Part shown: in pieces, positions 8,405 to 17,800 of the stretch | Numbering within the stretch: the stretch's first letter is position 1 | Layout of the letters: each line of letters opens with the position of its first letter | Assembly (NCBI GenBank): GCA_955652395.1 | Contig: CATPBJ010000111.1 | Span: 1 to 32,049 of the forward strand | Length of the DNA: 32,049 nucleotides | Source: an uncultured Terriglobales bacterium | GTDB taxonomy: Bacteria; Acidobacteriota; Terriglobia; Terriglobales; Acidobacteriaceae | Direction: 5' to 3' | The notes under the pieces: model-generated | What the model was told of the DNA's origin: nothing | Databases searched by the model: none | Seen by the model: only the letters and a program-made list of their open reading frames with translations | Made by a program: the position numbers and the translations under genes

Positions 8405-8602
8405 ATGGGACTCGACATTCGGCTGCCCATTGGTTTCCTGTTCTCCATCTTCGGAGTCTTGCTGATTGCCTTCGGCGCGCTGAGCGACAAAGCCATTTAT
8501 GAGCGCTCCCTGGGCATCAACATCAACCTCGAGTGGGGAGTCGTCATGCTGCTGTTTGGTGCGGTCATGCTGTTCTTGGGCAGGCGCGGAACCAAGGTCT
8601 GA
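8405..8602 (+). CDS. 65-residue two-helix membrane protein
   Basis: A small protein with two predicted membrane helices: about 7-25 (LPIGFLFSIFGVLLIAFGA) and 43-59 (WGVVMLLFGAVMLFLG). It has a short polar loop and a basic C-terminus (GRRGTKV). Its start is 9 bases after the symporter stop with a strong GGAG site formed from that stop, and it is followed by the GH42 start. I do not recognise a named family. Position between a symporter and a glycosidase suggests an accessory or stabilising subunit of the symporter, which is inference. The longer reading frame overlapping it (from 8499) is only an upstream extension of GH42. Confidence 0.8.
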   Translation: MGLDIRLPIGFLFSIFGVLLIAFGALSDKAIYERSLGININLEWGVVMLLFGAVMLFLGRRGTKV

Positions 8603-8651
8603 ACCCCGACTGCCGTTAACCTTCATCCTCCGCATAAATCAGGAGCATCTC

Positions 8652-10721
8652 ATGGATAGAATTGCTTCATCGCAGCGATTGAAGTCCGCAATCTGGTTGG
8701 CCGTCGCCGCCATTGTGCTGTCAGCAACCACCCTCTGCGCGCAGACGCCGCCGCCGCCCATCATGTTGGGAACTGCCTGGTACCCGGAACAATGGCCCGA
8801 GTCGCGATGGGACGCCGACCTCGCCCTGATGCAGCAAGCTGGAATCTACATGGTACGCGTGGGCGAATTCGCCTGGAGCCGCATGGAGCCGAGCGAGGGT
8901 CACTACGATCTGGACTGGCTTGATCGGGCTGTCACCGCAGCCGCGAAACACGGCATCTATAGCGTGATTGGCACTCCGACCGCTGCGCCTCCGGCGTGGC
9001 TCACGCAAAAATATCCCGAAACCTTACGCGTCGATGAAGAGGGTCATCGCGCCGAACACGGGAATCGGCAGCAGTTCAACTTCGCGAATCCCAAGTATCG
9101 CGAACTGGCGCGCAAAATCGCGGAACAGCTCGCCTTGCGCTTCGGACACTCCCCCTCCGTGCTGGGCTGGCAAATAGACAATGAATATTCTGATATCTCA
9201 TTCGATTCCGACACCAAGACGCAATTCCAGCAATGGCTCAAGGCGCGCTACGGCACTCTCGACAATCTGAACGCACGCTGGACCACCTCCTACTGGAGCG
9301 AAACAATTTTCGACTGGGACCAGATTCCGATCCAGACGCGAGACGGTAATCCCGGCCTGCTGCTAAGCTGGAAGCGATTTGTCAGCGATACCTGGCGCAG
9401 TTATCAGAAGAACCAGCTGGAAGTCATTCGTGCCCATTCCGACGCGAAGCAGTTCATCACCACAAACACGATGGGCTGGTTTGACGGCTTCGATCATTAC
9501 GTAGTGGAAAAAGATCTCGACCTCGCCGCCTGGGACGACTATGTCGGCCAGGGACACCTTGACCCGGTCAAAAACGGCTTTGCCCACGACCTGACCCGAG
9601 GATTCAAAGGCAAGAATTTCTGGATCATGGAGACCCAGCCGGGCTCGGTAAACTGGGCTCCGATCAACAACTCGCTCGATAGGGGAGAAGTGCGGGCGAT
9701 GGCCTGGCACGCCATCGGACATGGCGCCGATGTCGTCAGCTACTGGCAATGGCGCAGCGCCCTGAACGGCCAGGAACAATACCACGGCACGCTGCTGGGA
9801 GCGGACGGCACGCCCGTACCCTTGTACGCAGAGGCACAGCAGATTGGACAGGAATTTGCCAAAGCCGGTCCGGTACTGGCGGGAACATCGGTCAAATCCG
9901 AAGTCGCAATTCTGCATTCCTATGACAGCCGCTGGGCCATCGATTGGCAGCGCCACAACAAGAACTACGACCCAGCGGCAGAGCTCATTAGCTATTACGG
10001 GCCGCTGCGGGCCATCAGTCAGTCGGTCGACGTAGTCGAACCCCTCACTCCACTGAGCCAATACAAACTGGTTGTGGCTCCGGGACTCAACGTGCTTTCA
10101 GACGCGGTCGCCAAAAACCTTGTCGAATATGTCCGCCAGGGTGGACATCTGGTTCTCGGCCAGCGGTCTGGCATGAAAGATGAAGACAATGGCTTGCAGC
10201 CTCAACGCCAGCCCGGCCCGCTGGCGGATCTGCTGGGTGGGCGGGTTGAGCAATACTACGCATTGGTCGATCCGGTTGCGCTAGAAGGAAAGTTCGGCGT
10301 GGGACAAAGCAAGCTCTGGGCCGAATTGCTAAGCGTCAAAGCCCCTGACACCGAAGTTCTCGAACGCTACGGCAAGAGCAACGGCTGGCTCGACGGCAAG
10401 CCAGCGGCGATCACTCGAAAAATCGGCAAAGGCCGGATCACCTACATCGGCGCCTGGCTCGACGGCGCTGCCATGACTGCAGCAGCGAAATGGATGGCGG
10501 AGGTGAGTAACGTAAAACCCGCGCTGGGCACGGTTCCAGACGGAGTTGAAGTGTATCCGCGCTACGGCAATCGCGGGACGGTCTACATTCTGGTCAACCT
10601 TTCGAAGACGGAGCAAACCGTTTCGCTGCCCTTTGCCATGAACGACGTCCTGGAAGGCGGGTCGAAGCTATCGATCAGACTTCCCATCTATGGCGTAGCC
10701 GTGTTGTCCGGGGAACGCTGA
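8652..10721 (+). CDS. Secreted GH42 beta-galactosidase
   Basis: A 689-residue enzyme hydrolysing terminal beta-D-galactosides. The signal peptide (about 1-30, ending TTLCA before QTPPPP) predicts export. GH42 hallmarks are LGTAWYPEQWPESRWDADL near 39-57, GWQIDNEYS with the acid/base E178, and WIMETQPGSVNW with nucleophile E327. The trimerisation domain (about 405-600, containing VAPGLNVLSD and GGHLVLGQRSG) and a C-terminal beta domain follow. I chose ATG 8652 because AGGAG precedes it by 6 bases and it begins the signal peptide; the frame is open 51 codons further upstream but that overlaps the 65-residue gene. Most GH42 enzymes are cytoplasmic, so export fits acidobacterial scavenging of galactosides outside the inner membrane. 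Confidence 0.95.
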   Translation: MDRIASSQRLKSAIWLAVAAIVLSATTLCAQTPPPPIMLGTAWYPEQWPESRWDADLALMQQAGIYMVRVGEFAWSRMEPSEGHYDLDWLDRAVTAAAKHGIYSVIGTPTAAPPAWLTQKYPETLRVDEEGHRAEHGNRQQFNFANPKYRELARKIAEQLALRFGHSPSVLGWQIDNEYSDISFDSDTKTQFQQWLKARYGTLDNLNARWTTSYWSETIFDWDQIPIQTRDGNPGLLLSWKRFVSDTWRSYQKNQLEVIRAHSDAKQFITTNTMGWFDGFDHYVVEKDLDLAAWDDYVGQGHLDPVKNGFAHDLTRGFKGKNFWIMETQPGSVNWAPINNSLDRGEVRAMAWHAIGHGADVVSYWQWRSALNGQEQYHGTLLGADGTPVPLYAEAQQIGQEFAKAGPVLAGTSVKSEVAILHSYDSRWAIDWQRHNKNYDPAAELISYYGPLRAISQSVDVVEPLTPLSQYKLVVAPGLNVLSDAVAKNLVEYVRQGGHLVLGQRSGMKDEDNGLQPQRQPGPLADLLGGRVEQYYALVDPVALEGKFGVGQSKLWAELLSVKAPDTEVLERYGKSNGWLDGKPAAITRKIGKGRITYIGAWLDGAAMTAAAKWMAEVSNVKPALGTVPDGVEVYPRYGNRGTVYILVNLSKTEQTVSLPFAMNDVLEGGSKLSIRLPIYGVAVLSGER

Positions 10722-10726
10722 TCATG

Positions 10727-10790
10727 TGTCATCCAGAGCGAAGGGACTGCTTCGCGTCGTGAACCACTCGCGCAGTCGAAGGATCCCACA
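10727..10790 (+). repeat. Dispersed intergenic repeat, diverged copy D
   Basis: GTGTCATCCAGAGCGAAG begins a version of the same repeat seen after lacI and galT. An inserted hairpin GCGAAG/CTTCGC (10740-10757) splits it from CGCAGTCGAAGGATCCCA. It lies between the convergent GH42 gene and the unrecognised gene ending at 10830 and could form structure at both transcripts' ends. Confidence 0.5.
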
Positions 10791-10829
10791 AGCAAATCGG
10801 CAGCTGGTGCATTTTCTATCACGCACAAG

Positions 10830-12065
10830 CTAGCTGACCCATGCGAGTAACTGTTTGAGATCGGTTTGACTGGAAGATTGGGTTCCGCGCGGCATCGCTG
10901 GGCCAATCGCCAGCGCTTCATTCTGGCCTTCGAACCATACCAGGAACGAAGATTTCTCGGCTCCGCTCAGCCGCTGCTGGTTCAGATAGGTGTAGTAGGA
11001 GCCCATGTCGGCATCCACCAGCGAGCCCGCGGGATCAAGATCGGCATTGGGCCGGCTCGCGGACAGCAACTCGTTCATTGGCTTCTGCCGCTGTCGTGGC
11101 GCGAAGCGCACCAGCAAGGTGAGCGGTTGGGCGCGTCGCAGGGTTTCGCGTGCCGCCCATTGTGCAAACGTGGTGCTGAAAATCTGAGTTCCCGAACCCT
11201 CGGTCAGCAGCTTGACCTGGAAGCGATCGAGCACCTCATCCTCTGCTCTACCCGAGCCTGCTTTGCCTAAGCCGGCTTTGCCCATGCCAAGATCCACGGG
11301 ACGCATCTGCGCCAGCAGCGTACGCAGCGTCTCCGGTCCCATGCCGGGTTTTTCGATCTCCCCGCGGATCTTGTGCAGCAGGGCCGTCCGCACCGGTTCC
11401 AGAGCGTTGTAGGAGACACAGGTTAGCGCCGGATCGTGATCCGCTTCCTGACCTCCGTCGATGTACCAGTGACGGTAGGGAGCGGGATGCGCTTTGGCGC
11501 GGGCGGCAACCGCGTTCAGCAGTGTCTCCAAACCATTTTCCGGATTGACGCGGCTGAAATACCCGCCATGGGCACGCAATTTGCGAAAGAGCGGTTCGTC
11601 ATGTGCAGTCGCTCCTTGCCCGATGACGGCAATTCCGAGCCGTGGCACTGGAGGCGGCTCCGGTGGCGCCACTGCTTGCAGACGGCTCGCGTAATCCATC
11701 GCCGCCTTGCGAAAAGCGTCCAGTTGATGGGTGGCCCAAAGGTGTGCCGACAGTTGTTCGACAAACAGGCCCGGTGAGTTTACCCAGTCAGCATGTTCGA
11801 GCTTCGTCGACGGACTTATCTGAGCGAATCCCGGAAACCATTCTTTTACCTGGTCCGGCGAAAGAGAGTTCAGATTCTCCAGTTCCGTTTCTATTGCCTT
11901 GCGCTCAGGAGGGAACTTGAAATCGTAGTCGATGACCTCTCGCAGGAGGCTCGGGACGAAACTCAGCGGCAGCCGCCGCAGAGCCCCGACATAGCCCGTG
12001 ACTAGCTTTCTCGCCTCTGGCGGATAGCCATTGAACTGCTCCGGCTTGAGATCGCTTGGAAGCAT
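10830..12065 (-). CDS. Unrecognised 411-residue protein coupled to the phosphatase-like gene
   Basis: I do not recognise the family. The product starts MLPSDLKPEQFNGYPPEAR and has no signal peptide or membrane helix that I can see. Its N-terminal half is helical and charged, with a proline-rich stretch (PPEPPPVPRLG), followed by an alpha/beta-looking part (RLGIAVIGQGA). A short low-complexity segment repeats GKAG (GMGKAGLGKAGSGRAEDE). Its ATG lies 5 bases after the stop of the upstream gene and has no clear ribosome site, so translation is probably coupled to it. The frame is open much further upstream, but that part is the phosphatase-like gene read out of frame. A partner role for the phosphatase-like protein is inferred from position only. 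Confidence 0.7.
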   Translation of the reverse strand: MLPSDLKPEQFNGYPPEARKLVTGYVGALRRLPLSFVPSLLREVIDYDFKFPPERKAIETELENLNSLSPDQVKEWFPGFAQISPSTKLEHADWVNSPGLFVEQLSAHLWATHQLDAFRKAAMDYASRLQAVAPPEPPPVPRLGIAVIGQGATAHDEPLFRKLRAHGGYFSRVNPENGLETLLNAVAARAKAHPAPYRHWYIDGGQEADHDPALTCVSYNALEPVRTALLHKIRGEIEKPGMGPETLRTLLAQMRPVDLGMGKAGLGKAGSGRAEDEVLDRFQVKLLTEGSGTQIFSTTFAQWAARETLRRAQPLTLLVRFAPRQRQKPMNELLSASRPNADLDPAGSLVDADMGSYYTYLNQQRLSGAEKSSFLVWFEGQNEALAIGPAMPRGTQSSSQTDLKQLLAWVS

Positions 12066-12070
12066 AAGCG

Positions 12071-13270
12071 CTACAACAATTCTGGTATCGGCTTGCCTTG
12101 CGCCAGCGAAGCGGAAAAATCCAGCATCGATCCGATGGTTGGGACCAGGTCGGTCGACTCCATGGCACGGTCGAAAACCACACCCGGGCGAACGCCCGCT
12201 CCCAGCGCCATCATCCAGGTTGTGCGCGAGAGCGCGTCGCCGGTACGATGATGCTGAAATCCGTTGCCTCCGGAATCGTCGTCCGAATCCCGCCCAAAGT
12301 CCGGGAGGATAAAAAGAGTAGTGTTGCCGGCGTATTCCGGCTGGGTCTGGATCGCCTGCCACAGTTCAGCGCACAGGCGGTCGGTGCGCCGGATGCCCTC
12401 AATGTAGAGCGAGTAAGCTCCGGCGTGGGCAATATCGATATCGTGCATGGTGATCCACAGCAGGCTGGGCGCCACCTGCCGCATCAACTGACGCGCGATA
12501 TACACCGAGAGTTCGTCCGGACTCGACAAGGTCCGCGCATGGGCCCTGAAGTCGTCCACCGAGAGCTTCAGCAACATCTGCAGCTGCTGCAACTCAAACT
12601 CGCGACCTCCGAGTTCGGGGGCGTAGAATGGCGTCTCGTAGTTGTCCCGCACCAAGTGCTCGAAGTCGTTGACGGCGCCCGACATGGCCGCCGTTAACAG
12701 ATGCTTCGGCAGAATTACCGTCGCTCCCGATCCCGCGCCATAGGAAGGATGATTGCTCTCTCCAATCCGGTTGAAACCGTTGCTGGGAGCCACCACCCAC
12801 GCATCCGAGCTCGGGCGCCGCAAGTCTTTGCGAAAGTACTCGAATACCGTCGGGTGCTCCGGAGGGACGGCGGCAAAGTTATTAAAGGTCTCGTAAACTC
12901 CGGTGACCAGGCTGGCCGTCGCCACGTAGTGGCCCAGGATGCCGCGGTTGACCACCTGGGTAAAGAAAGCCGACTGCGGGATGAGTTCCCGCATCAGGTG
13001 CGGAATGTTCTCCTGTCCCTCCGGCGCAAACGTCTCCTGGTCCCGAGCACCACCCCCAAAGGTAATCACCACTACTTTTCTCTTCTTACGGGTGGTAGCA
13101 GCTCGAGCCATCGCGCTTGGGCCCAGCAATGCACTCCCTAGAGCCAGTCCAGCGGCCGTACGTAAGAAGTCGCGGCGGTTGCAGGCAAGCTGCCGAGCGA
13201 GTTCGCGAGGAGAGGAACCCGCGGCGGCGGTCCGGCGTCTCGCAGTCAGCGATGAAAACTGGGATGTCAT
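12071..13270 (-). CDS. Tat-exported alkaline-phosphatase-superfamily protein (sulfatase/DUF1501-like)
   Basis: A 399-residue protein with a twin-arginine signal CNRRDFLRTAAGLALGSALL (R32, R33) and a likely exported catalytic domain. KVVVITFGGGARDQETF (about 66-81), MHDIDIAHAG (D277, D279, H282) and LPDFGRDSDD with following HH (340-341) look like the metal-ligand segments of the alkaline phosphatase/sulfatase fold. The FGGGARDQETF block is reminiscent of DUF1501 proteins, which carry LWLxGGPSQLDTF in this place. The usual sulfatase Cys/Ser formylglycine motif is not visible, so sulfatase activity is doubtful. ATG 13270 is preferred; a GTG at 13333, 10 bases after the TPR gene stop, is a possible alternative start. 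The operon follows the TPR gene and precedes the unrecognised gene. Confidence 0.7.
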   Translation of the reverse strand: MTSQFSSLTARRRTAAAGSSPRELARQLACNRRDFLRTAAGLALGSALLGPSAMARAATTRKKRKVVVITFGGGARDQETFAPEGQENIPHLMRELIPQSAFFTQVVNRGILGHYVATASLVTGVYETFNNFAAVPPEHPTVFEYFRKDLRRPSSDAWVVAPSNGFNRIGESNHPSYGAGSGATVILPKHLLTAAMSGAVNDFEHLVRDNYETPFYAPELGGREFELQQLQMLLKLSVDDFRAHARTLSSPDELSVYIARQLMRQVAPSLLWITMHDIDIAHAGAYSLYIEGIRRTDRLCAELWQAIQTQPEYAGNTTLFILPDFGRDSDDDSGGNGFQHHRTGDALSRTTWMMALGAGVRPGVVFDRAMESTDLVPTIGSMLDFSASLAQGKPIPELL

Positions 13271-13342
13271 TACAAATCCAGGTCTGGATCTCCATTCCCT
13301 GACGTCAACGTTCAAATTTTGCGCTGCGCTCACGAAAGCAAA

Positions 13343-14749
13343 TCACTTCGCGGACGGCCCATCCTTCGCCGAATACACGAACTGCCGAATGTCGGCCCGC
13401 TGCTTGTCGATCTCTGCCAGGTGCTGCGCGCGGAGTTGCTGATACACCTGAAGGTGTTGCTGGGCCCGCTCTTTTTCGCCGGTGTGAACATAGGCTTGTC
13501 CCAGCCGGTAATGGACGTCCGCCAGGTCCGGGCTAAGCTCGAGGGCCCGCTCGTACTCCGGAATGGACTCTGCATACTTGTTCTGGTCCGAGTAGAGATT
13601 CCCAAGCTGCAGGTGGGCCTCGGCGAATTTTGGATCGAGTGCAATGGCCTTCTTCAGCAGCGATTCGATTTGCTGAAGGTCGAGGCCGGGATCCTGCGTC
13701 CGCTTTCCCTTCCACAAACTCATCGCATAGTAATAAGAGGCCCGCGGGCTATTCGGCTGAAGGTCCGCAAAACGGCGGAATCGCTCGATGACCTCATCCG
13801 CCTGGCTCGGCGAACTGTCGTAGGCCCTGGACAGAAAAAGATAGCCACCCGGGTCGGAGGGATTCAGGTCCGCCGCCCGCAGCAGCGATTTGACAGCCTC
13901 GTCGTAGTTCCCGCGCGAGTAAAGGGCCATTCCCAAGCCGATCAGCAACCGGGGTGAGTTGGGATAGCGCTCGGTGGCGTGCTGGAACACTTCAATGGCG
14001 GGTCCCAGCGTTCGATGAATCAGAAGTTCGCTGCCCCAGTCGAACAAATTGCTCTCGCTTGGATCCATGTGGGCTGCGGTTTCGTATTCATTGGCCGCAG
14101 GCACGAATTTTCCGTCTTTCTCTTCAATCTCGCCCAGCAGGTTGTGTAACTCCGCCATGTTCTTCTTTTTCAACAGATCCTGCACCAATTGCCGGGCATC
14201 TGAAAGCCGCCCAGTCAGAATGTAAGCCAGAGCCAAATCGTAGCCGTTATCGTAGGAGGAAGGATCGATCCGGTGGGCCTGCTCCAGAAAGGGCGCGGCG
14301 TCGGCCACGTTTCCCGACCGGGCATAAAGCTCCCCCAGGTTGTGGTTGGCATCGAAGTTCCGCGGTTCGAGCTTGATTGCTTTCTTGAATTCCGTTGCGG
14401 CGAGGTCAAACCTCCCCATACGCGCCAGATTCGCAGCCAGGTTGGTCCTGGCGGCAGCCGAATCCGGTTTTAAGCGCACGGCCTTCTCCAGGTGTTCGTT
14501 GGCTTGGGTCTCCAGCGATTGCGCAGAATAGACCAATCCCAGCAGTTCGTGTACTTCAAAGCTCTCCGGCACCTCGGGGAGCAGACTCTCCAGCTGCGCT
14601 GCGGCCTCTGCGAAGCGGCCAGATTCATATTGAGTTACGGCCGACTGGAATTTGCGGTCAAGGCTTTGGCTCTGCTGACTGCCGGGTGCCGGCAACGGCA
14701 CGAAGGCGAGAAGAACCAGAACAGCAGACCAAATCGACGGGCGTCTCAT
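13343..14749 (-). CDS. Secreted TPR-repeat protein (468 aa)
   Basis: An N-terminal signal peptide (MRRPSIWSAVLVLLAFVPLP, cleavage near APGSQQ) is followed by about eleven tetratricopeptide-like repeats from residue 30 to about 445. Clear units include NLGELYARSGNVADAAPFLEQA, read here from about 137, and LQLGNLYSDQNKYAESIPEY in the C-terminal third. TPRs are protein-binding scaffolds, so this is probably a periplasmic adaptor. ATG 14749 is chosen; a GTG two codons upstream (14755) is in frame. It is 117 bases downstream of the TonB receptor on the same strand, separated by a hairpin terminator, and starts a three-gene run. Function otherwise unknown. Confidence 0.88.
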   Translation of the reverse strand: MRRPSIWSAVLVLLAFVPLPAPGSQQSQSLDRKFQSAVTQYESGRFAEAAAQLESLLPEVPESFEVHELLGLVYSAQSLETQANEHLEKAVRLKPDSAAARTNLAANLARMGRFDLAATEFKKAIKLEPRNFDANHNLGELYARSGNVADAAPFLEQAHRIDPSSYDNGYDLALAYILTGRLSDARQLVQDLLKKKNMAELHNLLGEIEEKDGKFVPAANEYETAAHMDPSESNLFDWGSELLIHRTLGPAIEVFQHATERYPNSPRLLIGLGMALYSRGNYDEAVKSLLRAADLNPSDPGGYLFLSRAYDSSPSQADEVIERFRRFADLQPNSPRASYYYAMSLWKGKRTQDPGLDLQQIESLLKKAIALDPKFAEAHLQLGNLYSDQNKYAESIPEYERALELSPDLADVHYRLGQAYVHTGEKERAQQHLQVYQQLRAQHLAEIDKQRADIRQFVYSAKDGPSAK

Positions 14750-14811
14750 GGTCACGGTCTTCGTATGTTACCACCGCGTTTTGGAGGCGGGAGCGTTGGG
14801 TCACGAGAAAT

Positions 14812-14855
14812 CTCCCCCGGCAGACGCGCCTCTTTGGGGCGCTTTGCCGGGGGAG
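14812..14855 (-). terminator. Hairpin terminator downstream of TonB receptor
   Basis: An 11-bp perfect stem, CTCCCCCGGCA (14812-14822) with TGCCGGGGGAG (14845-14855), encloses a second small stem GCGCC/GGCGC. On the minus strand it is followed by ATTTCT, only moderately U-rich. It starts 12 bases after the receptor stop. It may be partial, letting some transcription through to the TPR operon. Confidence 0.65.
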
Positions 14856-14866
14856 GTAACCTGAGC

Positions 14867-17800
14867 CTAGAAGTACAGTTTCAGAGCGAACTGGATCTGT
14901 CTCGGATCGTAGGGGGCATCGCGAGTAGACCCAATTTCTCCAAAGTTCGAACTGGTGTAGTTCTTCGCGCCACCAATCGCCACAACGCCGTTACCGCCGA
15001 ATCCGGGGGCGTTGAAGTTGGGATGGTTGAGAATGTTGAAGAACTCCGAACGGAACTGCAACTTGAAGCGCTCGGTGAGCTGGAAGTCTTTGAATAACGA
15101 GAAGTCCAGTCTATGGAAACCCGGTCCCGGAACCTGCGTCGGAGGACCACCCAGAGCGCCCAAGCCGGTTAACGCGGAACAGCCTGCCACCGAAGTAGGA
15201 TCGGGGACGCCACCAGCGCCCAACTTGCAAGGCTGGCTGAATGCAGCCGGGTTCCCGAACCAGCTTAATACTCCATTTGCGTCAGTGTGCAGCCCCAGCT
15301 TCGGGCTCTGTCCCTTGACGACCAGATCATAGCACGTTGTCCCTTGGGCCGTTTCCGAAGGACAACGAAGCGTAATCGGTTGGCCGCCCTGCAGGGTAGC
15401 GCTCCAGTTCACGCTCCACCCTCCAACCAGAGCATTCGATAGTGTCGAGGCCGAGGACATATAGTGCTTGTTCTTGCCGAAGGGAAGCTCGTATCCACCG
15501 CTGAAGTGGAACACGTTGCGAATATCGAACGTAGCCAAGCCGTAGTCAAAGTGAATCCCGGCCCCAGGAACATCGGGAGCGCGGAAGCCTTCGTTGCTTC
15601 CTCCGTTCAGCAAGTCACCCGCGTCCGTCTCCGTCTTCGAATATGTGTAGGTGGCCAGGAAATTCAGGCCATTGGCAAATTGCTTTTCCACCTTGGTCTG
15701 TAACGCATGGTACCAGCTGTTACCGTTGGTGGTGGCGTAACTTGCGCCTGACCCGAAATCCGGGAATGGACGGAAGGTGTTGGCGGATTGGCCGGCGGGT
15801 AAGACCGTAGGCACAATTTGGGTGACGTTATTAGAGCTGGGGAATGCCTCCAGATGGCGCGCCAGGGAGGTTACGTAGCCAGCCTGGAACGACATCGACG
15901 GAGTGATCTGGTATTGCACCGTGAAGTTTCCGCCCATGGAGTAGGGGGTTTGGTAGTTAAACTGAATTCCGCGCAATGCCAGGCCGCTGGCATTGACCAG
16001 AGTCGGACTAAGCGGAGTACAGGTGAAACCGGTCTCCAGGGTTGCACTCCCGATGGGAGTCGCGAATGGGCTGGTACACCCCGGATAGGTGATCGGCGTA
16101 TTGTCATTAGCCGGCTTGAACTGGAAGTTGAACTGGAAAGGATAGTTCTCTCCCAGGTTCGGTGAGAACCCGCGATTCTCAAACCCGTTGTAAAAAAGAC
16201 CAAAACCACCCCGGGCCACCAGCTTGGGTGTCACTTGATAGGCGAAACCCACGCGGGGCGCAAAATTTGTCTTCTCCGAGTGCCCTAGCCCCTTACCGTA
16301 CTTGTTGCCAATGACGAGCCCGATACCGTCCTTGGCCAGCAAGGTGTTAAAGCTGGCGGAAAGGTTCGCCGGGTTGGCTCCTTGCGGAAGCAAGTACAAC
16401 GGACTACCCAATGGAGCCCCGCCTGGAACAAAGTTGGCCTGGGCTCCGTGGTGCTCAAACACCAGACCGAAAAAGTCCCAGCGCAAGCCCAGGTTGACGG
16501 TGAGTTTGGGCGTCACTTTCCAATCGTCGTTGATGTATGTGCCGTAGTAGTTTTTCCCGTTATCGGTTAACGATATGTTGGAGACGAATACGGAATTGCT
16601 GGCGTTTTGTTGGCCTGGGCCGCCAACAAAGTCAGGTCCTCCCACGGTTGAGAGCGTCGGGGTCAGCAGGAACTGCGCTATACCCGTGTTCTCGGAAGAA
16701 GGACTCGCGCCGGGGATGTTGGTATAGACCCCGTCGAAATTGAATTGTCCACGCGACCACGGTGGTTGCAGAGTGGAGAACTTGACGTGCTGGAACTCGA
16801 AACCCATTTTGAACGTATGCTTGCCGTAAATCTTGGTCAGGTCGTCGGTGACCTGGAAAGTGGAGCTGACCTCATCCGAAGGCAGGAAGGCGTTGCTGCC
16901 CAGCGTTTGCAGGCCCTGGATGCCAAATGCTGGAAGCCCCCCATTTTCGTGATCCTGAGGAATGCCCTGCACGCCGAATTTTGCCGGCAGACCGCTGAGA
17001 TCATTGGCCGAGGGCGAAACCCGGGTGGTGTGCAGATAGTTCAGCCCGGCCCGCGCCACGTTAACCAGAGATGGCGAAAAAACATGGGTCCAAGCCAGCG
17101 CGCTCTGTTGCGCCATGGCGGTTTGAGGTCCTTCCTGGAAGCCGCCGCCGTCGGCTACGCCCCCAAAGATTCCGGGGATGAACTGCGGGTCGTCCACCAG
17201 GCTGAATCGGTAAAAGATCTGGTTCTTGTCGCTGAGATTAAGGTCCAGCCGGGTGTCAAAAGCTCTGCGGTTTTCCCTGATGGCCGGCGAAGTCGTGAAG
17301 TTGGATTTAAGCGCTCCGTTGGTTGGCGCCGGAAAAAGGTTCAACAACTTGATCGCGTTGAGGTCCAACCGGCCCGGCGGCAAGATGTTCAGGCCGCAAG
17401 CAGCCAGCGTATATGTCGTTGTACTGGCGGGGCAGGTACCGAACGGATCGCGTACAAATCCTCCCGCCACGGCCCGCGTGGTTGCAGGATCCAGAATCGT
17501 CCCGGTAGGCATGGTTCGCCCCAGAAGGTCGGTTTGGGTTCCTGTTTGTCCCGTGATCAACTCTTGCAAGTTCGTGTAACCGCTGCTTCGCTCTAGCGCA
17601 GTAGGAACACTCCCGGTGTGGGGCGCTCCCTGGCGGCGTCGCAGAAATTCAAAGTCGCCGAAGAAGAAGATCTTGTTCTTGATCACCGGCCCGCCGGCGG
17701 CGACGCCGAACTGATTCAGGCGCAGTTCGCCTTTTTTCGTGGTGTTGCCGACGCGCTCAAAATAGTCTGCGGCGTCCAGTTTGTCGTTGCGGAAAAATTC

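Noticed and set aside
12066..12362. Upstream extension of the unrecognised 411-residue protein
   Set aside because: Overlaps the phosphatase-like gene out of frame; the ATG at 12065 follows its stop by 5 bases.
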